Part shown: piece after piece, positions 12,430 through 22,005 of the stretch
Position numbering within the stretch: position 1 is the first letter of the stretch
Layout: each line of letters begins with the position of its first letter
Assembly: GCA_029721435.1 (NCBI GenBank)
Contig: CM056586.1
Coordinates: 69,403,679 to 69,467,678, forward strand
Direction of reading: 5' to 3'
Length of the DNA stretch: 64,000 nucleotides
Source of the DNA: Gymnothorax reevesii
Taxonomy: Eukaryota; Chordata; Actinopteri; Anguilliformes; Muraenidae
Translations under genes and position numbers: made by a program
Notes under the pieces: model-generated
What the model was told of the DNA's origin: nothing
The model's database searches: none
What the model saw: the letters and a program-made list of their open reading frames with translations, nothing else

Positions 12430-12957
12430 AAAGACTCATCCCACATTTGCAAAAAAAAAAAAACCCTTGATGACCCTTAAGCCTTTTGGGATAATGTTCT
12501 GAGACCTGATGGGTTTGTGGTACACAGGTGGTACACAGATTTATTAACACCATGGTTGTATCTTGGCTTACGGTTGTGTTTCCTGCATGAGCTGTGGTTA
12601 TGGTTGTTTAGCCACCTCCATTTATTAATATGCTATGATGTCATTTATATCTACCGTGCGTTTTTGCGTTAGGGCCGAACTTGTATACACAACTGTGGCA
12701 TCATCGCTGCATTAGGGTCTGGTAGTAGCAGCTGACCACCCACGAAGCAGTGTTGGGTAAACGGGATCAATTCACCTGGCAGTTTGTCATTTTGACGATT
12801 GTCAAGTCAAGATGCTGGAAATATGATAATATGGCCTGCAAGAAATTGAAGTCATACGCATGGTTTTAGAATTGAGGATTCCACTGACTACAGATACTCG
12901 CCTGTGATCGGACATGATCTGACGTGCTTTTCATCTGCTTTAATTACATATCTGTAC

Positions 12958-13660
12958 ATCCTCAATTCGAGAAGAATTGGGACAATGTGTAAAATACTAA
13001 TAAAATTAGCAGGCAGTGATTTGCTAGTCCCTTTCTCCTGTATTGAACTGAAAAAATACAAAGACAAGAAAGTAATGTTTTAATTAATCTGGTTTATTGT
13101 GTGTGTGTGTTTTTTTGTTTTTTTTTTAACAGCTATTTTTAAATTTGACATCTGTAAAATGTTCCATTTAAGTTGGGACAGGTGCGTTTTCACCACTGTT
13201 ACATCATCTCTTTTTTAATAACACTAAGTAGTCGTTTTGGATCTGAGGGCACTAATTCTTGGTGTTCCGAAAGTAGAATTTATTCCAGTTCTTGCCTGAT
13301 GGGGAACTACGGTTGCTAAATAGTCTGAGGTCTTCATAATCTCACACGTTTTCTACGAGGTACGGGTCTGGGCTGCCGACAGGCCAGCCTGGTAGTTGCA
13401 CACAGTTAAGTCATGCTGTTGCAGTATGTGCAGAGTGTGGCTCGGCATTATCCTGCTGGCACAAGCAGCGGTGTCCCTGAAAAAGACGGCATCTGGAGGG
13501 CAGCATATGTTGTTCCAAAATGTGTGCCTACCCTTCTGCCTTTATGCCTTTACAGATGTGCGAATTGATCATGTCAAGAGCATGAATGCAACCCCAGACA
13601 AAGACAGACTGGCTTTATGAACGTGTCGCTCACAAGAGTCAGGATAATCACTCTGTAAAA
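12958..13660 (-). mobile_element. Decayed DNA-transposon-like repeat
   Basis: Contains phrases typical of an abundant teleost repeat: 'gttgggacaggtgcg', 'ggcattatcctgctggcaca', 'tccctgaaaaagacg' and 'cagcatatgttg'. Frames are broken, and the class was not worked out. The short forward frame at 13396-13620 lies inside it and is not a gene. Confidence 0.45.
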
Positions 13661-14779
13661 ACAAGAAACCCAAATTTCCAAAAACTGTTTAAAAGGTGAA
13701 ATCATCAGATTACATCACTCTTCTACACTTTACATCAATCAAATTTATTTGAGCTTGAGGCCAGAGAAGGCGGCGGCAGTTGTGGAAGGATTGATATGTG
13801 GCTTCCTTTTTGTGTAGGAGGCAAGTGTTCTTCTGCCACCAGGCACTGTATGTGAAATATTGATGCAAAATGATTATGTGTTTTTAACTACTCAAACACA
13901 GCCTCAAATCTTTGATCCATGTCGTTCATGACTTGGCTTTTAACTGTATTAACTTTGTCTTTCGGCAACAGTGCAAGAAATTTGGAAATGACAACAAGGA
14001 ACACAACTTAAACATTCCAAAAAATAACCCCTTTAACTATGGAGCCCACTTACCCATGTTACAACAAAAAAATTGCAGATGCGATTTCATAGAGTTGCAC
14101 CTGGCACAATTGAGGGGAAAAGCTGGATTTACACTGATTTACACTAAACACAGAGTGCTTTTGTTGTGTTTGCAAAGTGTAGCTCGCATCACTTTGGCAT
14201 CCTTGTGTTTGCAAACTTTAACGTACTCCATCCCCCGTTGTCTGCACAAAGCACACCTGGTCACCAGCAGACTTGCGCCCTGAAGCCTAGTTTTCCCTTG
14301 TCTGGTGCTCTGTGCCCTGAAGGAGGGTTTTTTATGCCTGACACACTCCTTTAAAGAAATGTGCGGATGTATACCATCGTTGGTCATTAGCATGATGTCA
14401 CCGCATAGTTTTGCGCTGTGGGATATATCGGCTAATCATTATCTAGTCATGTAAGCAACACCAACTGTCAGTGACATTTTAGTTGAGTGTTTAGGCAGAT
14501 AAAAAATGTAAACTTTGATAAAGGGATGCAAGATGCATCTGGTAATTATTTTTGTTGAGCGAAAGTTTATGGTGGAAGTTGATTTGTCTAAAATTATCAA
14601 GATGCAAGAGCACCACCCATCTTGTTTTGCACATCTACTGCAAATGATAGTAAAGTTGCCTCCTGCAAACTGTAAAATAATGCAAGTTTGGACATATGCT
14701 AGAAATTGAACTTGGCGTGATATCAATGAAAGTTAAATTGGTTGAGCAATTTTGAAATGCTTTACCGATATGTTGCCAA
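13661..14779. other. Intron 1 segment, nothing recognised
   Basis: Overlapping short frames on both strands around 13912-14393 have no known domain and are judged to be chance. Confidence 0.55.
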
Positions 14780-15338
14780 TCAATGTGCAGTGTCTGACTG
14801 TTTGTCTCCATCTATCCTAAAGATAATTAACAGTTCTTTAGAAACTGGCGTCTTTCTCACTGGTTTTAAGGTTGCAGTAGTGAAGCCTGTCCTGAAGAAG
14901 CCAAATTTAAATCAAAATATTAATACTAATTAGAAGCCTTTATCCAATCTACCTTTTATGAGCAAAGTTCTCGAGAAAGTGGTTTTTTATCAACTGAATA
15001 CATTTCTCAATTATAATAGTATTTTCGAAGAGTTTCAATCTTGTTTTGAGATCTAAACACAATACAGAAACGGCCTAAGTCAAAACAAAAAATGATCTTT
15101 GATACGCCTGATACGCCACTGACTTGGCTCTGCATTTGATACCATCAACCATTCAATTTTGATTAAATGTTTTGAAAAGTGGGTTGGAATCTCTGACCAC
15201 GCATTAAACTTGCTTCAATCTTACATAATTAGTTTGGATGATCATGTATGTGTAAAACATGGCCTGTCTTTCGGTTTAGCACTAGGAAGCTGTACTTGTC
15301 CGCCGTGGTCTTCCTTATTTATGCTTCCATCAGGCTCA
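14780..15338 (+). pseudogene. L2-like LINE reverse transcriptase relic, 5' part
   Basis: Decayed coding sequence in several frames. Recognisable blocks include LSPSILKIINSSLETGVF, VAVVKPVLKKPNLN, LSNLPFMSKVLEKVVFYQLN, AFDTINHSIL and LFMLPSGSI. These follow the order of fingers and palm motifs in L2/CR1-type reverse transcriptases. There are stops and frame changes throughout. The relic is cut at 15342 by the LTR retrotransposon and resumes after 21360. Confidence 0.75.
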
Positions 15339-15342
15339 ATAT

Positions 15343-15848
15343 TGTAATGTGAATATGGGCCACTAGATGGCAGTATTTACCTTTTTTTTGTTAAGCTCAG
15401 ACTGGAGTCATGTTTAGACATGTCCTGGACATGTCTGGGGCAAGTCTCAGAAAGTTAAAAAAAAAAGAGGTCTAAATGTGGGTGGGGTCTGCAAAAGCGT
15501 ATATAAGGAAAAGAATTGAGACAGTGAAGTAGTAGGAGAAATTGCAAGAAGAAGGATACGTGTGACCAGACCTGTCATTTCTGTTCAAGACCTGTGTAGT
15601 TTCTTTTGTGGATTTCTTTGCCTGTGTTTGAGCATTTTCTTCATCCAGGACATCACCAAGCCACCCCACCAAGAAGGGACTGTAATTATTTCTGTTTTTT
15701 TCTTATTTATCAATCTTGGTCTTTAGTTGTAGGTTGTTATTAGTCTTTGTCTTTGTTAAAAATTAAATGTGTTTTAGTTTTAAAAACTGTGTGTCATCCC
15801 TTGCTGTTGCTGTTGTTTTAAATGTGATAACAAATTGGGGCCATAACA
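15343..15848 (+). repeat. 5' LTR of the Gmr1-like element
   Basis: 506 bp, TG...CA. A TATA box (TATATAAG, 15500-15507) and a polyadenylation hexamer ATTAAA (15762-15767) suggest the U3/R/U5 layout. It is identical to the 3' LTR by eye from its start to about base 430, including the T8 and A10 runs, and differs only in the last 85 bases or so. A 66-residue minus-strand frame inside is an incidental ORF present in both LTRs. Confidence 0.93.
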
Positions 15849-15851
15849 AAT

Positions 15852-15869
15852 TGGGGGCTCGTCCGGGAT
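15852..15869 (+). promoter_or_regulatory. Primer-binding site, proline tRNA type
   Basis: Eighteen bases TGGGGGCTCGTCCGGGAT, three bases downstream of the LTR end. This matches the complement of the 3' end of vertebrate tRNA-Pro, the same primer site used by gammaretroviruses (established knowledge). It would prime minus-strand DNA synthesis. Confidence 0.88.
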
Positions 15870-15961
15870 AGACCATTGTGTGAGTAATTTATTGAAAATC
15901 TAACATTCCAAATTGTGAAATTGTTTTTGTGAATTTTCCTAGATATATATTAACAACAGCA

Positions 15962-18900
15962 ATGGATGATTTCTTGGCATCACCAACCGTAGGGGTTTTG
16001 AAGTCTTTTAAAAAGACAGAACTGCTAGAAATTTGCCGACAGTTGGAGTTGACAGAGGTAAAACCAGCCATGCGAAAAGCAAGACTGGCTAGAGAGATAG
16101 TTGAATATTACATTGATGAAAATGTGTTTGCACCAGGAGATCTGGAACAGTTTCCAGTGGAAAATCCAAATATAGAAATGGAACTTAAATTAAAAATGCT
16201 AGAGATTGAAAGGGAGGAAAGAGAAAAAGAAAGGGAATTTGAGAGGGAAGAAAAAGAAAAACAAAGGCAGTTTGAGTTAGAAAAATTGGCAAGAGAAGAA
16301 AAACAAAGAGAATTTGAGTTAGAAAAATTTGCAAGACAGAGAGATTTTGAATTAGAGAAATTCGATAGAGAAGAAAGACTCCAAATGGAGCAACTAAAAA
16401 TAAAAATTCAAACTGAAAATAAATTTCGGGCTAGCCAGGAGGTAAAACTGGTGCCTCCATTTTCGGAAAAGGATGTTGACAACTATTTCCAGTGTTTTGA
16501 AAAGGTAGCAAAGAGTTGCCAGTGGCCAAAGGAACACTGGCCTCTGATGTTGCAAACTGTCCTCAAGGGTAAAGCTCAACAAGCCTATTCGGCTTTGTCT
16601 GCAGATGATTCCTCTGATTATGAGGTTGTCAAAAAGGTTATTTTGAGAGCTTATGAGTTGGTTCCAGAGGCTTACCGACAGAAATTCAGAGGTCTGAAGA
16701 AATCTGAAAATCAGACTTATGTTGAATTTGCTAATGAAAAGCAGGTTTGCTTTGAGCGCTGGTGTACTTCTATGGAGGTCAAGGATGATTTCAACTCACT
16801 AAAAGAGATGGTGTTAGTTGAAGAATTCAAGAACTGTGTTAAGGATGATGTTAAGACCTACCTTAATGAGAAGCAAGCACTGAACTTGCAATCAGCTGCC
16901 AAATTTGCAGATGAATATGTTCTCACTCATAAGTCCAAATTTCAGTCTAGCAGTAACAATAAATGGTCCCAATTTCAGAAAAAGGGTTACGGTGATACCC
17001 AAGATTCCTCACCCAAAGACAAAGACAAATCTGGTGATGGTGCTCAGAAATCCAGTAACAGGTCTGATCAAAGTGTGAAAGCTGACAGTGACAAAAGTGG
17101 TCTAGTTTGCAGTTATTGCAAGAAATCTGGTCATGTTACAACTAACTGTTGGTTCCTTAAAGCTAAGAAAGAAAAAGAAAAGGATACCAAACCAAATGCC
17201 TTTGTGAAAACAAGGTTAGAAACCCCTGTAGTGGATAACCAATCTGCTAAATTGCCTGCTTCTTGTGGGGCTAAAAAGCCTAATACAGCTGACTTCGTGA
17301 GGGAGGAATTTCTTCCATTTGTGTCAGAGGGATTTGTGGCTCTGAATGAGCATACTACTCCTGTCCCCATATATATCCTAAGGGATACCGGAGCTTCTCA
17401 GTCACTTTTGTTGATGGACTCCTTGGAGTTACGTGATGAGACCGCTTCAGGGGATTTCATACTTTTACAAGGTATTGAAGGGAGGACTGTATCTGTACCC
17501 CTGCGCTCTATATTCTTGAAGTCAGATTTAGTTACAGGACAGGTAAAGGTGGGACTTATGTCAAGTCTACCTATAAAGGGTGTTTCTCTGTTGCTAGGCA
17601 ATGACCTGGCTGGGGGCAAAGTAGTTCCCCCTGTACATCTTACTTCACAGCCGAGCACTGAAAATGGGGATGAGGACCCATCTCTGTATCCTTCTTGCGC
17701 AGTGACTCGTGCTATGGCCAAGAAGGCTAAAGAAGATGATGTTGTGGTGCCGTTCAGTACATTGAATAGTCAGGACTCAGGTGGTTCGCCTCATGACTCT
17801 GATTGGCCTACTATGGTTTCTCCGTTTGAGGACTTATCAGATACTTTTATCAGTTCTCTATTCAGCCAGCCGGAAGGGTCTGGTGATTCTGATGTGTCTG
17901 GAGACTTGTCTCTGTCCAGAAAGCGGTTGATTGAGGAGCAAACTAATGATCCTGAAATTGGTGTACTAAAGAGGAGAGCCCTTCCTGAAAAAGAAATAGA
18001 TGCAGTTCCAGTTGGGTATTATCTCAAGGATGGTGTGTTGATGCGGAAGTGGCGCCCTCCTGATATCCCTGCCAATGCAGATTGGGCAGTGGTCAGGCAA
18101 ATTGTTGTTCCGAAGGTCTATAGGAATGAGATCTTAACAATGGCTCATAGTTTACCTTTAGGAGGTCATCTTGGTGTTAACAAGACTGTTGATAAGATCA
18201 TGAAACACTTCTTTTGGCCTGGGCTTCGGAAAGACGTTTCCAACTTTTGCAAAACCTGTCACACTTGTCAGGTAGTTGGAAAACACCAGTTAGACCCACC
18301 TGTAGCTCCATTGCAGCCTATCCCAGCATTTGGGGAGCCATTCTCTAGGGTCATTGTTGATTGCGTTGGTCCATTACCCAAGACTAGATCTGGAAATCAG
18401 TACTTGTTGACAATCATGTGTGCATCTACCAGATTCCCTGAAGCCATACCTCTACGTAACATCAAGGCAGCTGCAATCTCGAAGGCTTTGATAAAGTTCT
18501 TCACGTTGTTTGGCCTTCCCAGGGAAATTCAGTCAGACCAGGGTAGCAATTTCACTTCAGGATTGTTTCAGCAGGTTGTGTATGAACTAGGTGCAAAGCA
18601 GATTCTTTCTAGTGCCTATCATCCAGAAAGTCAGGGTGCCTTAGAGCGGTTTCATTCCACTCTCAAGACAATGATGAGGACTTATTGTTATGACCATGAG
18701 AAAGACTGGGATGAAGGGGTTCATTTGCTGTTGTTTGCAGCTAGAGAAGCAGTGCAGGAGTCTACTGGATTCAGTCCATTTGAGCTAGTGTTTGGTCATG
18801 AAGTGAGAGGACCTTTGCTATTATTGAGTGAACAATGGCAAGAGGAAGAGCCGCAAATCAGTCTGTTAGACTATGTTAGCAAGTTCAAGGAAAGATTGCG

Positions 18901-20713
18901 TGCAGCTTGTGACCTTGCCAAAGAGAACTTGAAATCAAGTCAGGGAAAAATGAAAACTTGGTATGATCATAAGGCTAGAAGCCGTGAGTTTAAACCAGGA
19001 GACAAGGTCCTTGTGTTGTTTCCCTTGCAGTCCAATCCATTGCAAGCTAGATTTCATGGTCCTTATGAAATTCTGACAAAACTCAATGATCTCAATTACA
19101 TTGTGAAGACTCCAGATAGGAGAAAACCAAAACAATTGTGTCATATTAACATGCTAAAGCCTTATCATGACAGAAATGCTAGGGTTGCAGCTGTCACTTC
19201 AGATTCTCCAATGGTCGAAACGTGTAAAGATGAGGGGGAGTTTCAAGATGATGAACCAAGAATTAAAGCTGAAGTTCTTTCATGTAAATTGTCAAACACT
19301 GAAGTGTTGCAAAATCTTGATGTAAAACTCCAGCACTTAGAACCCTCACAGAGAGATCAGTTTGAAAGGTTGATCAAGAAATATGAGGATTTGTTTCCTG
19401 ATGTTCCAAAGAGAGTTACTATAGCCTCTCATGATGTAGATGTTGGTGATGCCAAACCAATAAAACAGCATCCATACCGGATGAATCCTGAAAAGAGAAA
19501 GATTGCTGAGAAAGAGGTTGAGTACATGTTAAAACATGATATTATCAGACCCTCCAACTCCGATTGGAGTTCACCCTGTGTGCTAATTCCAAAACCTGAT
19601 GGAAGTACTAGATTCTGTACAGATTATTGCAAAGTCAATGCTGTAACTAGAACTGATGTGTTTCCAATACCTAGGATTGATGATTGTATTGATAGTGTAG
19701 GGCAAGCAAAGTTTCTGACCAAGATTGATTTATTGAAGGGTTATTGGTGTGTGCCTTTAACTGAGAGGGCCAAGAGCATCTCTGCTTTTGCCACACCATC
19801 TGGATTGTACCAGTATGAAGTCCTACCCTTTGGCATGAAAAATGCCCCAGCCACGTTCCAAAGGATGATACAGTCTACAATCGCCGGATTGCCACACACG
19901 GGTGCGTACATCGATGACCTGATCACACGGAGTGACTCCTGGGAAGAACATCTAAAAGATGTAGAGACGTTGTTCCAGCGCCTGACCCAGGCTAACCTGA
20001 CTGTTAACCTGAGCAAGAGTGACTTTGGTTGTGCTACTGTCACCTATCTTGGCTACGTCATAGGCCAGGGTAAGGTGGCACCCATAAATGCTAAAGTCCA
20101 AGCCATCATGGACTTTCCAGTTCCTGACAACAAAAAAGCTTTGCGCCGCTTCCTTGGAATGATCGGGTACTACCGCAAGTTCTGCAAGAACTTTGCTGAG
20201 ATTGCTCTCAGTCTAACTAACCAACTGAAGAAAGGCGTAAAGTTCACCTGGGATGATGCATGCCAGAGAGCCTTCGATCACCTGAAGTCTCTGCTGTGTC
20301 ACTTCCCTGTGCTCAAATCTCCTGACTTCAACAAACCGTTCTCCATCGCGGTCGATGCTAGCGACCAAGCTTGTGGATCTGTGCTCCTACAGAGAAGTGA
20401 CTCTGATGACATTGAGCATCCCGTGGCATACTTCTCCAGGAAGTTCAATCGCCACCAAAGGAACTATTCCACAATAGAGAAGGAACTGTTGGCTCTGGTC
20501 CTTTCTTTACAACACTTTGAGGTTTATGTTTGTACAGGACAAAAGCCAATGATTGTGTACACTGACCACAATCCGTTTATGTTTTTGAGTAAGATGAAAA
20601 ACAAGAATCGGAGATTGTTGAATTGGAGTTTGATTTTACAGGAGTTTGACTTGAAAATTAAGCATGTGAAGGGTACAGACAATGTAATTGCTGATTGCTT
20701 ATCCCGTGTTTGA
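15962..20713 (+). CDS. Gag-Pol polyprotein, order gag-PR-INT-RT-RNase H
   Basis: 1583 codons with no stop or frameshift, starting at the ATG at 15962; upstream in-frame codons begin only with GTG. Residues about 57-150 are an E/K/R-rich coiled coil. A capsid region (about 155-320) with SCAN-like features follows. A CX2CX4HX4C zinc knuckle lies at 383-396. The aspartic protease motif DTGAS is at 475-479. Integrase has an HHCC finger (H729, H736, C766, C769), the catalytic triad D800, D859, E895 with exact D-35-E spacing, and a GPY/F-type module. Reverse transcriptase follows, with PFGMKNAPATFQ and YIDD at 1316-1319, then RNase H (D1465, E in TIEKELLALV, D1535). Odd residues sit at usually conserved RT positions: DYCKVN where DYRKxN is normal (possibly a CpG decay C-to-T), and GYWCVPL where GYWQVPL is normal. 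Activity is therefore uncertain. No env frame is present. Confidence 0.93.
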   Translation: MDDFLASPTVGVLKSFKKTELLEICRQLELTEVKPAMRKARLAREIVEYYIDENVFAPGDLEQFPVENPNIEMELKLKMLEIEREEREKEREFEREEKEKQRQFELEKLAREEKQREFELEKFARQRDFELEKFDREERLQMEQLKIKIQTENKFRASQEVKLVPPFSEKDVDNYFQCFEKVAKSCQWPKEHWPLMLQTVLKGKAQQAYSALSADDSSDYEVVKKVILRAYELVPEAYRQKFRGLKKSENQTYVEFANEKQVCFERWCTSMEVKDDFNSLKEMVLVEEFKNCVKDDVKTYLNEKQALNLQSAAKFADEYVLTHKSKFQSSSNNKWSQFQKKGYGDTQDSSPKDKDKSGDGAQKSSNRSDQSVKADSDKSGLVCSYCKKSGHVTTNCWFLKAKKEKEKDTKPNAFVKTRLETPVVDNQSAKLPASCGAKKPNTADFVREEFLPFVSEGFVALNEHTTPVPIYILRDTGASQSLLLMDSLELRDETASGDFILLQGIEGRTVSVPLRSIFLKSDLVTGQVKVGLMSSLPIKGVSLLLGNDLAGGKVVPPVHLTSQPSTENGDEDPSLYPSCAVTRAMAKKAKEDDVVVPFSTLNSQDSGGSPHDSDWPTMVSPFEDLSDTFISSLFSQPEGSGDSDVSGDLSLSRKRLIEEQTNDPEIGVLKRRALPEKEIDAVPVGYYLKDGVLMRKWRPPDIPANADWAVVRQIVVPKVYRNEILTMAHSLPLGGHLGVNKTVDKIMKHFFWPGLRKDVSNFCKTCHTCQVVGKHQLDPPVAPLQPIPAFGEPFSRVIVDCVGPLPKTRSGNQYLLTIMCASTRFPEAIPLRNIKAAAISKALIKFFTLFGLPREIQSDQGSNFTSGLFQQVVYELGAKQILSSAYHPESQGALERFHSTLKTMMRTYCYDHEKDWDEGVHLLLFAAREAVQESTGFSPFELVFGHEVRGPLLLLSEQWQEEEPQISLLDYVSKFKERLRAACDLAKENLKSSQGKMKTWYDHKARSREFKPGDKVLVLFPLQSNPLQARFHGPYEILTKLNDLNYIVKTPDRRKPKQLCHINMLKPYHDRNARVAAVTSDSPMVETCKDEGEFQDDEPRIKAEVLSCKLSNTEVLQNLDVKLQHLEPSQRDQFERLIKKYEDLFPDVPKRVTIASHDVDVGDAKPIKQHPYRMNPEKRKIAEKEVEYMLKHDIIRPSNSDWSSPCVLIPKPDGSTRFCTDYCKVNAVTRTDVFPIPRIDDCIDSVGQAKFLTKIDLLKGYWCVPLTERAKSISAFATPSGLYQYEVLPFGMKNAPATFQRMIQSTIAGLPHTGAYIDDLITRSDSWEEHLKDVETLFQRLTQANLTVNLSKSDFGCATVTYLGYVIGQGKVAPINAKVQAIMDFPVPDNKKALRRFLGMIGYYRKFCKNFAEIALSLTNQLKKGVKFTWDDACQRAFDHLKSLLCHFPVLKSPDFNKPFSIAVDASDQACGSVLLQRSDSDDIEHPVAYFSRKFNRHQRNYSTIEKELLALVLSLQHFEVYVCTGQKPMIVYTDHNPFMFLSKMKNKNRRLLNWSLILQEFDLKIKHVKGTDNVIADCLSRV

Positions 20714-20836
20714 ATGTGAATATATATATCATGTGTCTGAATATTGTATGATATGTATATATAGACAAGAGTTCACTTTACCATTTTGTATTGAAAAGAA
20801 AAATTTTGCCTTTATGAGTCAAAATTTTTCCCTTTT

Positions 20837-20846
20837 GGAATGGAGG
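20837..20846 (+). promoter_or_regulatory. Polypurine tract before the 3' LTR
   Basis: GGAATGGAGG directly before the TG of the 3' LTR. It is short and broken by one T, but sits exactly where the plus-strand primer is expected. Confidence 0.6.
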
Positions 20847-21356
20847 TGTAATGTGAATATGGGCCACTAGATGGCAGTATTTACCTTTTTTTTGTTAAGC
20901 TCAGACTGGAGTCATGTTTAGACATGTCCTGGACATGTCTGGGGCAAGTCTCAGAAAGTTAAAAAAAAAAGAGGTCTAAATGTGGGTGGGGTCTGCAAAA
21001 GCGTATATAAGGAAAAGAATTGAGACAGTGAAGTAGTAGGAGAAATTGCAAGAAGAAGGATACGTGTGACCAGACCTGTCATTTCTGTTCAAGACCTGTG
21101 TAGTTTCTTTTGTGGATTTCTTTGCCTGTGTTTGAGCATTTTCTTCATCCAGGACATCACCAAGCCACCCCACCAAGAAGGGACTGTAATTATTTCTGTT
21201 TTTTTCTTATTTATCAATCTTGGTCTTTAGTTGTAGGTTGTTATTAGTCTTTGTCTTTGTTAAAAATTAAATGTGTTTTAGTTGTTAAAACTGTGTTTGT
21301 CATCCCTTGCTGTTGCTGTTGTGTTATAAATGTAATAACAAATTGGGGCCATAACA
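20847..21356 (+). repeat. 3' LTR of the Gmr1-like element
   Basis: 510 bp, TG...CA, with TATA box at 21004-21010 and ATTAAA at 21266-21271. Its differences from the 5' LTR are clustered after 21280 (small substitutions and indels around the 'gttaaaactgtg' and 'gtgttataaatg' stretches). It is followed by the target duplication atat and then by continuing LINE sequence. Confidence 0.93.
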
Positions 21357-21360
21357 ATAT

Positions 21361-22005
21361 AAATTTCCATAGCAGTGCAGATGACGCCTAATTATATATT
21401 TCTGTTGAGCCACCTGACACAGATGGCCTATCGACTCTGACTGCCTGTTCGGCCTCGAGACACAATGGATGAGTGACACTTTTTTTTGAAGCTTAATGAC
21501 GATGAAAGAGATATTGCTGCTGGGTCCTAAATTCAGACCATTTTTAGTAGGCTTGGGAACTTGGCTCACTGGACCGAATCCAGTGTTGAATCTTGGTGTC
21601 ATTTTTGACTGTTTTAATATTTGAAGCCCAATTAGGTGACCAATTAGAATTCTTCCACTTGAGAAATGTTCCTATAGTAGGATCATTGTTAACAAAGCTG
21701 GATGCTGAGAAATTGATCCATGTCTTTGTTTCAAGCAGCTTGGACAGTTGTAATGCCCTTTTCTATCCTGTCAATAAAGTTGATTTGAAAACTGCTGCTG
21801 GTTCAGACCTCCATGGCCAGAATTTTCACTAAGACCTGAGAGAGCAGTTTGTTCCTGTAGTCACTTCCCTGCTCAGGCTTCCCATTTCTTTTATCAGTGA
21901 TTTTAAGGTTCTTTTACGAAGCTGTTAATGATATTGGACCTCCTTACATCTCAGACTTTAACTCTATCATCAAACAAGAGACCTCCGGTCCTTTGATGCT
22001 GGATT
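21361..22005 (+). pseudogene. L2-like LINE reverse transcriptase relic, 3' part
   Basis: Continues the relic beyond the LTR element. An ADDxQLYI-like catalytic block appears right after the insertion, then FFHLRNVPIVGSLLTKLDAE, EKLIHVFVSSSLDSCNAL and a diverged C-terminal region. Stops and frameshifts are frequent. The order and strand match the upstream half, so both were one copy before the LTR element landed. Confidence 0.72.

Larger units (their letters stand above)
15343..21356 (+). mobile_element. Full-length Gmr1-like (Ty3/gypsy-type) LTR retrotransposon
   Basis: A 6,014-bp element. LTRs of 506 and 510 bp begin TG and end CA. A 4-bp target duplication (atat, 15339-15342 and 21357-21360) flanks it. 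A proline-tRNA primer-binding site lies 3 bp inside the left LTR, and a purine-rich tract abuts the right LTR. One open frame encodes gag, protease, integrase, reverse transcriptase and RNase H in that order. Having integrase before reverse transcriptase in an element whose enzymes are Ty3/gypsy-like is the mark of the Gmr1-like group (Goodwin and Poulter). The near-identical LTRs and unbroken frame point to a recent insertion. It sits in intron 1 of itga6 in the sense orientation and interrupts an L2-like LINE relic. Confidence 0.93.

Noticed and set aside
15472..15672. 66-residue minus-strand protein inside the LTRs
   Set aside because: It occurs identically at 20976-21176 only because both LTRs are copies; no domain is recognised.
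20714..20846. An env gene downstream of pol in the retrotransposon
   Set aside because: Only 133 bp separate the pol stop from the 3' LTR, too short for any envelope frame.
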